IMG/VR virus record: IMGVR_UViG_3300002144_000620
Coordinates: 62,001-126,000 of that record
Length of the DNA: 64,000 nucleotides
Strand: one strand, 5' to 3'
Source: a virus
The stretch's first letter is position 1. Each line of letters starts with the position of its first letter. The position numbers and the translations under genes were made by a program. The notes below the pieces were generated by a model. It searched no databases, was not told the DNA's origin, and saw only the letters and a list, made by a program, of their open reading frames with translations. Shown here piece by piece: positions 42,610 to 53,400 of the stretch.

Positions 42610-44829
42610 ATGGAGAAAAATATTAAAATAGTTTTACAAGATAGTCAAGTAAATGACAGGATACTAATAAATTTAGAGGATGATTTTGATAATTTAGAAA
42701 TATTAAGTCTTAAAATTAGTAGTACCGACATTTACAATAAAAACTCATCAGACTTTGGTACGATTGTCGGTAGGGTACAAACTTCTAATGGGTATGGTTT
42801 ACAAAACGCTAAAGTATCTATATTTGTACCAATAACTGTTGAAGATAAAGAAAGACCTGAAATAGCCGAACTATATCCATTTGAAACTATTAATGATCAA
42901 TTCCCTAATGGTGTTAGATACAATTTATTACCTAGGGTTAGAAATCAAAACCCAAGCCACAGAGCAGTAGGTAACTTACCACTAATTAACGATTTAACCC
43001 ATTATCCACAATATTTGGAAATAATGGAAAAGTACTATAAATACACTGTTATAACTAACGATTCTGGTGATTACATGATATTTGGTGTACCAGTAGGTTC
43101 ACACAACATCATTATGGATTTCGATCTATTTGATACAAAAAGTATAGAAGTTACAGCCAATGATATGGTTGAAAATTCTTCCGAATATAAAAATATTAAA
43201 AGTGTTGCTGATGCGACAAATACAGCCGATAATAACGATCCTAATAAAGTACCCAATTTCATTTACCGTGGACTTGATACATTTGATGTTAAGGTTAAGA
43301 CAAACCTTAACGAAATGCCGAATATATTTAATGAAATTAAACAGGTAAACGTATCACCATTTTGGGGTGATGACGAAGAACATGATGTTGGTATAACTAG
43401 ATGCGATTTTAAGATAAAGTACAACTACACACCAACAGCTATATTTTTTGGGTGGTTAGGTTCACCATCGTCAGCATTTGGTGTTAAACATGACTATACG
43501 TGGAGGACAATAAATCAATTAGAGTTGGAATTACCAGGGTTTGATAAATCTTTAGGTAAAAATACTGGTCAAGTTTGGCCACTACAAGAACCTATTGTCG
43601 TGATATACAGGTTAGATGATAAACTAACACCTGGTAGCAGAGTTAGAGTAGGTGCTTTTAAAGGTGAAAAAGGTACGGGTATCTTCAGAATATCACTACC
43701 AATGTACATGGATTATTTTAAAATAAATCAATTTGGTGACTTAGTACCAACTGAAGATACTGAAAATAGTATACCGACAAAAGCATATTACGCTTTTGAG
43801 ATGTACGAGTCTTCAGAAGCGTGGCAAACCAGAGTACCTTGGGGTTCATGGCACAGTTACTCAACACCTGGAATCAGAGTACCATCATCGGTAAATGGTG
43901 AGGTATTAACAGGTGGGTGGGAGGGTACAAACACTGGGTTATTCGAATATGATATCATAAATAGAAAAAGAAAATTTTATACAATTAAAACAAAATACAA
44001 TCCCCATAATAGTGATTCTATGGCTACACCAGGAACCACACTAAATTATTTTCCACAAGAAAACATTAATAAAGATATTGCTTGGAATTTTCCGATTAAC
44101 AGAAATGACGTTAATAAAATAACAACAAATATTGAAGTTATAGGCTCTGTACTTATACCCAGATATGAATTTGATTTAGCGTCTCCACTTAATTACAACC
44201 GTTTATCGGATGCAGACTACAATCCAAATGTAAGATACCCAAATAACATAATTAACTTAATCAACATACCTAAAAACATATCTTATGGTGATACAGTTAA
44301 AGACTACGAATACCATAAAGGTATTGGTGTTGGTTTAGATGGGAAAAATAGTGGCGATGCTTTTGCTGAATTATTCGCACCAGACCAATTTTTCACATTT
44401 GATGGAGATAGTCACTACGGTGAAAACAATACTTATAATTACGGTGACAATGGTCCGATAAACCCATCACTATTTGCATTAGATTTAGCAAAAAAACAAG
44501 ACTCAACTGACTATAACGGTATACACAAAAGGTTCACACAAGCTTACAATAATAAATACTCATTAGGACCATTCCTATCCTCACACAATTATCAGAACAA
44601 ATTTCCTGTTATGGAAATTAGTATAGAGGATGTAACTGATGATTTAAGTGGTTTAATAGGTAATAAAATATATACATCTTACGGTATATATACTGGCAGT
44701 GTAGCGCCAACAGAATTTGATCCAGAAATATCAAATAGATATAGAAGTAAATTCTATTATTTTGGTTTATGGGAAAATATGAACGCTTTAAAATCAATAG
44801 AAAAAAATTATTTTACAGGGCATGAGTAA
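42610..44829 (+). CDS. Large baseplate protein with carboxypeptidase-regulatory-like (Ig-type) domain
   Basis: 739 residues. Near 47-190 is a split carboxypeptidase-regulatory/CnaB-like fold: GTIVGRVQTSNGYGLQNAKVSIFVP at the start and YTVITNDSGDYMIFGVPVGSHNIIMDFDLFD at the end, with a ~90-residue insertion between. Such domains are common in Bacteroidota surface proteins and are beta-sandwich adhesive modules. The rest is Asn/Tyr/Pro-rich and unrecognised. It follows gp6-like by 2 bp and overlaps the next ATG by 8 bp, so a wedge or peripheral baseplate location is likely. A host-derived or glycan-facing role for the domain is inferred. Confidence 0.65.
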   Translation: MEKNIKIVLQDSQVNDRILINLEDDFDNLEILSLKISSTDIYNKNSSDFGTIVGRVQTSNGYGLQNAKVSIFVPITVEDKERPEIAELYPFETINDQFPNGVRYNLLPRVRNQNPSHRAVGNLPLINDLTHYPQYLEIMEKYYKYTVITNDSGDYMIFGVPVGSHNIIMDFDLFDTKSIEVTANDMVENSSEYKNIKSVADATNTADNNDPNKVPNFIYRGLDTFDVKVKTNLNEMPNIFNEIKQVNVSPFWGDDEEHDVGITRCDFKIKYNYTPTAIFFGWLGSPSSAFGVKHDYTWRTINQLELELPGFDKSLGKNTGQVWPLQEPIVVIYRLDDKLTPGSRVRVGAFKGEKGTGIFRISLPMYMDYFKINQFGDLVPTEDTENSIPTKAYYAFEMYESSEAWQTRVPWGSWHSYSTPGIRVPSSVNGEVLTGGWEGTNTGLFEYDIINRKRKFYTIKTKYNPHNSDSMATPGTTLNYFPQENINKDIAWNFPINRNDVNKITTNIEVIGSVLIPRYEFDLASPLNYNRLSDADYNPNVRYPNNIINLINIPKNISYGDTVKDYEYHKGIGVGLDGKNSGDAFAELFAPDQFFTFDGDSHYGENNTYNYGDNGPINPSLFALDLAKKQDSTDYNGIHKRFTQAYNNKYSLGPFLSSHNYQNKFPVMEISIEDVTDDLSGLIGNKIYTSYGIYTGSVAPTEFDPEISNRYRSKFYYFGLWENMNALKSIEKNYFTGHE

Positions 44830-46519
44830 TATTACAGAAATTTTAGGGTCTAAGAAATTTGCTGGTGGTGAAAATAAAACACTGAAAACCAGAGTAATTC
44901 TAGAACAACCTAGTAAAGTTAACAATGAGTATAATTTATTTACTAACGTATCTGAAGATGATCAATTCACTAAAGAAAAACAAGAAAATAACTTATATAA
45001 AATATACGGTACGATAGTACCATCAGTTATGAAAGAAGCTTATTTTTTTAGAAATAAGTTAAATATAGACACTAACGTACCAGAATTTAATAAAGATAAC
45101 TGGTCGTTAGTAATGTGTAAACCCGTTAAATATCTAGGTACTGACAAAGGTAGAAAGCTTTTTGATATAACATATTTAGATTACGTAAGTAAAAGCGACA
45201 AAGTGTTTAGTCTTGACCTAAATGAAGGGTTACCAGCATCACTATCAACATTATCACCATTTCAATTACGTAACGTAATTAAATCAGATGTAAATATAGA
45301 TCTATATATGAATTTAGGTCATAATTTAAATATAGGTGACCAGATATACATAAAATCAAACGAAAAAAGAGTACCAACTGGGCTGTGTTTTATCATAAAT
45401 GTAAAAGGTAATATAGTTACAACTGATTTAAAAATAAAATCAACTGAATTAATAGCACCCGAACAACAAGTATCTTTGACAAGAAATACGCTTTCAGGTA
45501 CGAAAAGTTTTGCGGAATCACCCAGTAGCACCAACTCTAAAAACGCAAACACTGGTGCTGTTAGAGGTATACAAACAACTAACGACAATAGTGCAATCAT
45601 CGCAGCTTTAAAAGCCGAAAGACCAACACCATACGGGATATTAAACCCTAAACTTAGTGTATCTAAAGTAATAAATAATGAAGTTTTAGAATATTATGTA
45701 AAACAAGTTGAGGTTATCGAGGTATTAGAAACTTTTGATAATTGCGGGTTTTCTAAAAATTTATTTGATAATCAGTTGGTTAACTTTTACTTCAATAAAA
45801 ACTTTGATATAAATGGTTTATTAGATCACAAAGACGAACCTTTAACAGAGTGTCATATCGGTATAATAAAAAACGGGTCAACTGATTCAAAAATATTTAG
45901 TGATGTTGAATCTAATTTTAAATCTTTGATTGATTACACGAATGAAGGTGAGGGTATTAAAACAATATCTAAAAAATCAAACTCATTAGTTAGTAGTAAA
46001 CCAACTATTGGTGAAAATTATGATATTGGTATCTACGAATATTCTAGTGAAAATCTAACAGAAGAGTTAATAGAACCAGTACAACATAATTTTATTTTAG
46101 ACTTCGTATTATTTAAATACACCCCATTCACAACATTAACACTAAAAAACAGATCTAGTTATATCGAAGATTCTGTATCAAACCAATTTATACCACCATA
46201 TGCTAAATACAGTAGAAAATCAGAAAAATACATATGGCGAGACTTATTAGATATAGGTATATCTGATGAAAACGGTGAGATATTAGACTTCCCATTTTTA
46301 AATGGTTGTAGGTATTTTTATAGTAGGTTACCGTTTAACGTTTTAATTGAAAAAAATAAAACAAAAAAATATAAACTGAATAGTAATGATATATCTAACA
46401 TAGATTTAGTCAATAATGTCGATGATTACATAAGTAGTATCACTAAAGATTTATTTGGTAATGATAATAATGGTAATCAAGACGAACCGTTTAAAAAATA
46501 CACTAACGAAGAATGTTAA
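44822..46519 (+). CDS. Hypothetical baseplate-region protein
   Basis: 565 residues, unrecognised. Its N-terminus reads MSNITEILGSKKFAGGENKTLKTRVILEQPSK. Beta-rich segments include HNLNIGDQIYIKSNEKRVPTGLCFIINVKGNIVTTDL (about 160-200). A Ser/Thr/Asn-rich low-complexity linker lies near 220-255. The C-terminal half has FDNQLVNFYFNKNFDINGLLDHKDEPLTECHIGIIK and SSYIEDSVSNQFIPPYAKYSRKSEKYIWRDLLDIG, a motif-like YxxRxxEKYIWRD. The gene overlaps both neighbours (8 bp and 7 bp), typical of coupled virion genes. A structural role follows from location; no enzyme motif is visible. Confidence 0.65.
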   Translation: MSNITEILGSKKFAGGENKTLKTRVILEQPSKVNNEYNLFTNVSEDDQFTKEKQENNLYKIYGTIVPSVMKEAYFFRNKLNIDTNVPEFNKDNWSLVMCKPVKYLGTDKGRKLFDITYLDYVSKSDKVFSLDLNEGLPASLSTLSPFQLRNVIKSDVNIDLYMNLGHNLNIGDQIYIKSNEKRVPTGLCFIINVKGNIVTTDLKIKSTELIAPEQQVSLTRNTLSGTKSFAESPSSTNSKNANTGAVRGIQTTNDNSAIIAALKAERPTPYGILNPKLSVSKVINNEVLEYYVKQVEVIEVLETFDNCGFSKNLFDNQLVNFYFNKNFDINGLLDHKDEPLTECHIGIIKNGSTDSKIFSDVESNFKSLIDYTNEGEGIKTISKKSNSLVSSKPTIGENYDIGIYEYSSENLTEELIEPVQHNFILDFVLFKYTPFTTLTLKNRSSYIEDSVSNQFIPPYAKYSRKSEKYIWRDLLDIGISDENGEILDFPFLNGCRYFYSRLPFNVLIEKNKTKKYKLNSNDISNIDLVNNVDDYISSITKDLFGNDNNGNQDEPFKKYTNEEC

Positions 46520-48675
46520 AAAATAGATTAATAGAGAACACGACTTTATCAACAAGTATATTCCTAAATAATGAGGACCATACATCAGATAGGGATTTTG
46601 TTTTTCAAGACAGGTTAAACTTTGAAACTTTAGCTAACATAAATGGAATAGTTGACCTTGAAAGTGTTGAGTACAAACCAACAACCGAAAAAATTGAAGT
46701 AGATTTATTTTTCTTAAGATACTTAGATAAACCAGATATCCCTGAAATATCTAAGTATATTGAACCCGAATTTTTAACATACAGCATACCATACTTTAAC
46801 CCCATTGCTGGTATAAAAGCAGGGTTTAGTTTAAGAGAACAACCAACCAGCGAATTACTAGAAATAAATGATTCTAATGGTTTAATATCACCCATAACAA
46901 ACAATGAAGCTAACTTATCAGTATTTGATATAAATACGTTAAAACCACAGAAATTAATCGATCCAATAGCCGAACTTATAAAAAAATATCCAGCTAAATC
47001 AGGGTACCCTCATTTTTATAATACGTTTACTTTTCCCTTATGGGATAACAAAGACGCTTGGGTGGACACTAAATTTGGTTTTAATAATAAAATATTTACA
47101 TACAACTCATTCGTATTAATAGAGCTTTATGATAATTTTAATGTTGAAACACAAAAAAAGATAACAACAATACCCATCTATATTTCGGATAGATATATGT
47201 TTAATGAGAAAACCACATTAAACGATACGAATAAACAAAAAAGACCTGTGTTTAATTTAACAGAAGGTGTTGATGGGTTTTCCTTATTCTTTTTAGATAA
47301 TTACAACACAAACGAATTTTACGCTAAATTCTATTTTTGGGACGCTTTAAACGGTACTAAAATACAGTTTATTCCATCAGCAAAAACTAATCTAGACAAA
47401 AAATGGTTACAAACAACAAATGATTTTGACCAAAAGATTCTATATGTAAAGTACGAACTAAACTACACAGATAAAACGTATAAAATATATGACCTAAATA
47501 AAAAATCTGGTAGATTTGATTTAGAGGCAACGGAACATTTAGATTTATATGAATTTGGTTATGACGATTATTGGACCCAATATCCTATAATTAATAAACA
47601 ACCAACAGATGTTATGGTACCAGTACCACCAAGACAATACGGTGAATTAATGTTATCATCAACGTATATTAATAGGGAAGTAATCTATGATGATACCAAC
47701 ATGGTATCTAAAGATTTATTAACTGGTATACGAAATCTAGAGGGTTACGAGAACGTTGAAATAACATTTTCATATAGTTATGACAATTATTATGAGGAGG
47801 TATTCGTTGATTCTACTTATTATTTCAATGTTTATGGTTCAAGTTTAGGTTATTTAACCCGATTAGGTAATAACACACTAACAAATAAGGTATTAGGTTT
47901 ATTAAAAACAACTAATAATATTTGTGTAAATACTGAGATTAATTCACATGAAATAAGTGCTGGTTCGGTACTGATTGATAATATAAGTAGTACAAATACA
48001 TATGTTATTGAAGACATATACCTAACAAATTTATTGGTAAATTCAGATCAATCTGATACTAATTTAACAACAAAAGGTTCACTAACACATAAGATTAAAA
48101 AAAATGTTAACTCTGATCCATCAATGTTTCATGAAGTAACTATAGTACCAAAAAGTATCGCCAATAAAGTTAATGATAAAGATATATTGAACCAGAATCT
48201 AACAGAAGCTTGGAATACCTACAAAACTAATAATGAAGAACAAACTGTTACATCGTCATATAGTTCTAATGGATACCCACCCCCCACTCAGGGTAACCCA
48301 GTATTAGATGCTACTGTTGTCGCCACACAAACACAATTAGCACTTAAATTAATTAAAAATGAAAACATAAATATGTATTTTAATTTCGATGTTAATGAAG
48401 AAAATATAGTTAGTTTACTTAAAACGGATCCAAAATTAGTTAAAGAAAGGGGTATAACTATAGTAATAGAATCTTTAGATAGTGTTATAAACTCTGATGA
48501 AGAGATAATATTAACGGTTAAACTATTTTTAGGTAGTGATTTCCTATATAATTTCGGTCTAATTAAAAATTTAAAAATAACTGGTGATTTAAATTTAACT
48601 ACTTATAAACTTTCAGAAGGACAGGATTCACAAAAAAGTACAATAAAAATACCATTAAATATAACACTAAAATAA
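46513..48675 (+). CDS. Hypothetical large structural protein
   Basis: 720 residues, family not recognised. The N-terminus RLIENTTLSTSIFLNNEDHTSDRDFVFQD leads into a beta-rich protein with aromatic-rich strands (GYPHFYNTFTFPLWDNKDAWVDTKFGFNNKIFTYNSFVLIELYD near 155-200) and a C-terminal GDLNLTTYKLSEGQDS. There are few cysteines, no signal peptide and no membrane segment. It overlaps the upstream gene by 7 bp and shares one base with the next (TAATG at 48673). It probably forms part of the baseplate periphery or a fibre-attachment protein, on position alone. Confidence 0.65.
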   Translation: MLKNRLIENTTLSTSIFLNNEDHTSDRDFVFQDRLNFETLANINGIVDLESVEYKPTTEKIEVDLFFLRYLDKPDIPEISKYIEPEFLTYSIPYFNPIAGIKAGFSLREQPTSELLEINDSNGLISPITNNEANLSVFDINTLKPQKLIDPIAELIKKYPAKSGYPHFYNTFTFPLWDNKDAWVDTKFGFNNKIFTYNSFVLIELYDNFNVETQKKITTIPIYISDRYMFNEKTTLNDTNKQKRPVFNLTEGVDGFSLFFLDNYNTNEFYAKFYFWDALNGTKIQFIPSAKTNLDKKWLQTTNDFDQKILYVKYELNYTDKTYKIYDLNKKSGRFDLEATEHLDLYEFGYDDYWTQYPIINKQPTDVMVPVPPRQYGELMLSSTYINREVIYDDTNMVSKDLLTGIRNLEGYENVEITFSYSYDNYYEEVFVDSTYYFNVYGSSLGYLTRLGNNTLTNKVLGLLKTTNNICVNTEINSHEISAGSVLIDNISSTNTYVIEDIYLTNLLVNSDQSDTNLTTKGSLTHKIKKNVNSDPSMFHEVTIVPKSIANKVNDKDILNQNLTEAWNTYKTNNEEQTVTSSYSSNGYPPPTQGNPVLDATVVATQTQLALKLIKNENINMYFNFDVNEENIVSLLKTDPKLVKERGITIVIESLDSVINSDEEIILTVKLFLGSDFLYNFGLIKNLKITGDLNLTTYKLSEGQDSQKSTIKIPLNITLK

Positions 48676-49559
48676 TGTACACTATTAACATAGATAATAA
48701 CATTGAAAAATATAGGGTTACGCTAAATCTAGAATCTCACATAGACGCTAACGGTACGGTAATACTACCATACTATAATGACCCTATGATACAACAAATT
48801 GAATCTACCATTGAAGAGGTATACCCATATAATGAAATGTTTAAACCAGCCGAAAAGTACATTACAAATGATGTAATTATATCAACTGAAGATGAAGTTA
48901 TTAAACACTTTAAGGAATCATCTGAAAAATATTTTATAGTTGGTTCAACAGATAGTAAATTTTCTTTATTAGACCTATCATTTACCATGGAAAGAGCTAT
49001 GAATTTGGATATAGAGAATAGAGGGCAATTAAGTAAAACCTTAGTTAGAAACCCAAGAATAGATGAATTAGTTGATATTATTTCGAGAACAAATGGTGTT
49101 GAAAATGATAGTGCTAGACTTGAATTACAAGATATTGAAGAAACAATATCTGTTAACCCAGTAACACCAACCGCAGAAATTAGATATGGTAAAAGAATTG
49201 AAGTTAGTGGTACTAACGTAATTGGTATGATATTACTAGACACCGATATAAGAAAGGAGTATGTACTTTATTTAGATACACAAAATCCTATATTTTATGT
49301 TGATAATCCTGATAATAACACTAGATTTAAATATATGCGAAATAATATAGATGAAAAGGTTACACCTACATTAAATTATTATTCTGATACAATAGATGAA
49401 CCAAAAGTTTTATCCGAAGTATTTATTGATAGAGGTGTTAATAACGCTTTTGAACCAATTAAAAAACTTAAAAATGTTAAAGACCTTAACGAGTTAACAA
49501 AAACTGGTTTTGGTTATTATAAAATAAATACGAGAGGATATAATTTTAAAGATAAATAA
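48675..49559 (+). CDS. Hypothetical structural protein
   Basis: 294 residues, unrecognised. It has an N-terminal beta-like part (MYTINIDNNIEKYRVTLNLESHIDANGTVILPYYNDPM), an acidic helical middle near 60-165 (EVIKHFKESSEKYFIVGSTDS, LVDIISRTNGVENDSARLELQDIEETIS), and a C-terminal half with GMILLDTDIRKEYVLYLDTQNPIFYVDNPDNNTRFKYM. Translation is coupled to the preceding gene through TAATG, and the next gene follows after 6 bp. A small wedge or connector protein is plausible, but no T4 counterpart can be named from sequence. Confidence 0.65.
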   Translation: MYTINIDNNIEKYRVTLNLESHIDANGTVILPYYNDPMIQQIESTIEEVYPYNEMFKPAEKYITNDVIISTEDEVIKHFKESSEKYFIVGSTDSKFSLLDLSFTMERAMNLDIENRGQLSKTLVRNPRIDELVDIISRTNGVENDSARLELQDIEETISVNPVTPTAEIRYGKRIEVSGTNVIGMILLDTDIRKEYVLYLDTQNPIFYVDNPDNNTRFKYMRNNIDEKVTPTLNYYSDTIDEPKVLSEVFIDRGVNNAFEPIKKLKNVKDLNELTKTGFGYYKINTRGYNFKDK

Positions 49560-49565
49560 ATAAAT

Positions 49566-50462
49566 ATGGCAATAGGTGTATACGGTGTTAAAAGACCAGC
49601 AGATGTCGACCCTTCAGATATAGAGGTAATTGTTTTATATAGTAAAAACAGGAACGCTACTGAAGCACAAAGAGTTACAAAATTAAGTGGTACTGATGTT
49701 ATTCAACCAGTATTAGACCCAACAAATACATTAGAGGTACTTGGTGGTATGTATAACATGGAATTACCTAGATCAGTATTTAGCTCTAAAGGGTTTTATA
49801 CGGTTTACATAAGACCAGCCCAAATTAGGTTAAATATTGAAGATTGTGGTGAATTAGCTACATTCACCGACATTAAAGGGTTAGTTTTTAATACAGCAAA
49901 TGTACCAGACGCTTTTAGAAGTAAATTTACTAATAACGGTTTGGATGGTTATAGAATTGAATATCTTAATGAAAATGGTAGTAAGATACCAAATCTTTAT
50001 AGAATTACAACATCTTCTTTTATAGTCGAACCAGTACAGGTCGATACACCAAATAGTTCAGTAAAAACAATTAAATATACGTATAATAATATTGGTACGT
50101 TATTGTTCTGTACTGTAACACCAAATGCAGCACCTAGTTTTAAACCAACAGCAACACCATTTATTGGTTTTAAAGGACAAAGCGTAATTATAACAAATAC
50201 TAATTTTACGCCACAAATACTTGAGGTTGAATTAGTTAATTATGACGTTGAAAGTTTAGCCATAGCACTATATTCCGACCAAACAAAATCAATGGAAGAT
50301 GGTATATATACGCTTTATGATTTTGATGGCAACATCTACGCACAGCACGATCTTTACGAGATAAAAGATGCTGTTGATAATAAATTATATGAAGTAAGGA
50401 CTAGAAGAACAACAATCGATACAACTAAAACATTAAATAATATAATAGGAAACAATGGCTAA
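49566..50462 (+). CDS. Hypothetical structural protein
   Basis: 298 residues, start MAIGVYGVKRPADVDPSDIEVIVLY. It is beta-rich throughout: LEVLGGMYNMELPRSVFSSKGFYTVYIRPAQIRLNIEDCGEL (about 55-100), TSSFIVEPVQVDTPNSSVKTIKYTYNNIGTLLFCTVTPNAAPSFKPTATPFIGFKGQSVIITN (about 150-215), and a Tyr/Asp-rich end with GIYTLYDFDGNIYAQHDLYEI. No enzyme motif is seen. It overlaps the following giant gene by 8 bp (ATGGCTAA). Because it immediately precedes the gp7-like giant, it may be a wedge partner or adaptor; this is inference. Confidence 0.65.
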   Translation: MAIGVYGVKRPADVDPSDIEVIVLYSKNRNATEAQRVTKLSGTDVIQPVLDPTNTLEVLGGMYNMELPRSVFSSKGFYTVYIRPAQIRLNIEDCGELATFTDIKGLVFNTANVPDAFRSKFTNNGLDGYRIEYLNENGSKIPNLYRITTSSFIVEPVQVDTPNSSVKTIKYTYNNIGTLLFCTVTPNAAPSFKPTATPFIGFKGQSVIITNTNFTPQILEVELVNYDVESLAIALYSDQTKSMEDGIYTLYDFDGNIYAQHDLYEIKDAVDNKLYEVRTRRTTIDTTKTLNNIIGNNG

Positions 50463-53400
50463 CCTTAGTTACACAAACACACCTTTAATAGCTCATCTGT
50501 ACGACACCAGTGACGCAGCGTTAGAATCAGCCATCCAATTAGGTTGTTCTGGTTACAGAACATACAATATTAATGGAGAGAGTAAATACGTACCTTGTTC
50601 ATCATTTTTGGCTTATGAAAATGCATTAAAGTTATATAAAATTCAAGGTGTTAATAACGCAGTTTCTGGCTTAGGTAGTTTGGGGGATAAAGCCGTTGGT
50701 CTACAATTTGCTAATTCTAAAGACGAGATATCTGGAGATCCTTATTTTACATTAGGTAACTTTTCTATTAACAAATCCGTAAGTGTAAAAAAAAATATAG
50801 GTAAAGAAGTAACTTATATTGGTGGTGATGTTAGCTATACAGCTGAAAGTATTAACGAAAGTAATCCTGGTAAAACAACCAATACAAGTGCTGTTGAGCA
50901 GGTAAATAAAAAAATTAATGATAATGTAACGGTAAGTGTATTATTTGATCGAAAGAAATTACAAAACTACGTCTTATACGCAGCTCTTAAAGAAACTATA
51001 AAAAATACTGTTATTGAAATAACACAAAAATTTCCAGCTGGTTTAAGACTAAATGTGGTGGGTTTACAATCACCAACAGTAGAAGAATACAATTATTCAC
51101 AAGGAACAGATACAGCTGAGTTTAAAGTAAACCTAAGTAATATATCTAACCCATTTCAAATAGAATACACGAGTACTGGTAAAACAATTAACGATCCAGT
51201 TGATATAGCACCGATAAGAAATTTCTCTAAAAACTACAGTGATTACGTAATTTACTATCAAGACATTGAATATAAAATACTTAACGCAACATTACCAAAA
51301 TCATATGAAGATTACGAAAATGGTATATATCTAACAATCGAAGGTGACCCATTTTCACTTGACGCTAATCCAAATTTAACTGTAAATAGAACATTCTGGA
51401 TCAAACCGAAATATCAAAAACATGACGAGTTTCAGAGTAACTTATCAGATATGGGTAAATTTTTATTAAATTATGATTTTGATAAAAAAAATTATGTTAG
51501 TGTAATAAGATATGTAAAGGTAACCGATAATGGTGTCGATATAAACGTAAACGAAACATTAACATTCCCGCAAATAGATAAAGTTAATATTGATCTATTT
51601 GGTGATAAATTTGATAAGTATCTAACTAAATTAAATACTATATCAGATGATTTTGATTCAACTAAAACTAATTTAATAACTAGATTCTTAACAACAGATT
51701 CATTAAAAGAATTTGATACGGATGATAGAAGAATTAATATAATGTTGGGTTTAATGGGTAAGAATTTTGACACCATCAGAAAATATATTGATGGTATAAC
51801 GTATATGACAAATTTATCATATGATAAAATTGAAAATATACCAGATTTATTAACCAAAAATTATGGTAACATGCTTGGTTTCGAGACATTTAATGTCGAA
51901 GATGAGAGTACTATAATGGAATCAATATTTAATTTAGAGGATTTAAATATTGAACCAGGAATAACACCAGTTGAAATTGATATTGAACTTTGGAGGAGGA
52001 TTTTTATAAACTCATTTTACTTATGGAAATCAAAGGGTACTAGAAAATCTATTGAATTTATTTTAAATTTAGTTGGGTTACCAGATACAATATTTGAGGT
52101 TAATGAACACGTTTATGTCGCTAGACAAAATGTTGATTTTTACCAAAAAGCTTATGAAATATACGGTGCTCAGTATAGTGACGAGACATTATTAACACTG
52201 GTACCTATAGATAAAGATGGATACCCAACAGTACCTGGTAAAGTTAAATACCAAGAAAGTGGTTTTAATATATCTATAGATAGTAAAAATTACGGTCCTT
52301 ATGATTTTGGTAAAGAGTATATAAACGCTTACCAGTACGATGGTAACACACCGATTTTTAAATTAGATAGGGTTACAGATAATGTTAAATCATGGGTATA
52401 TTCAGAAGATAGGGTATTAAGATTATCCGAGGATACAGTTGGCTATACAGAGTATTACGAAGACGACTCACGATTAGTTGTTAACTCTAAAGAGTTAGAG
52501 GTATACCTATCATCAAATAAAATATTTGATTTTACAATGTATAGGTATCTATACCGAAACAATATAACGGTAAATGAAGATTTGATGTTTAATCCCGAAA
52601 AGATCGTTAAAGCTGGTGTATTATCGTTTAACCAGTTTGTACAAAATTCTTTAGACGAGTTTATTAAACCAGATAACCGAAAAACAATAAGAACTTATCC
52701 TACATTAAGTAAAATTTATTATGATTATACTAAATTAACCGATACACGTGTTACAAATACTAAAAGTTTAGATTTCTTAAATAAATTTGATGGTTCATGG
52801 GTTAAATTAGTGCAACAATTTACACCAGCAACGTCAATACTAAATGCTGGTAAAAAAATACAGAATAGTAAATTTATCGATAATAAATTTATTTACAAAC
52901 ACGGTTTAAACGATAGTTTAGGTTGGTTAGGGACCGATGGTTCTGAGTTCCAATACAAAGCTAACTTACCAGTTAATTTAGGTACAACAAATCCTTTCCA
53001 AACAAAAGGGTTTGCTAAAGATGCGTTTGTTGGTGAAACATCGACATTTACTGTAGAAGGTAAAAAGGGTTTAAATTACGTTGGTTATGACCCAACTATA
53101 AACGAATACTTTGGGTTTTATTATGGTATACAAGATGCTTGCAACACAATTGCCAGTGTATACTTATGGGATGGTGAAGAAAATTATGGTGATGACACGA
53201 CTTATAACGGTAACATAAATATTACTGGTGATACAAATGGTGTTTTTGTAAAATACGAGAATACTCTATACAGATTAAATACCAATAGAATGTTTACTGG
53301 TATTTTACCAACAATTAACACCAAAACGATTTACAAAGACAGTTACGTTGTGTTAGATAACACAAATAGTACCGAAACAATAACACTAAGCAGTGGTTCA

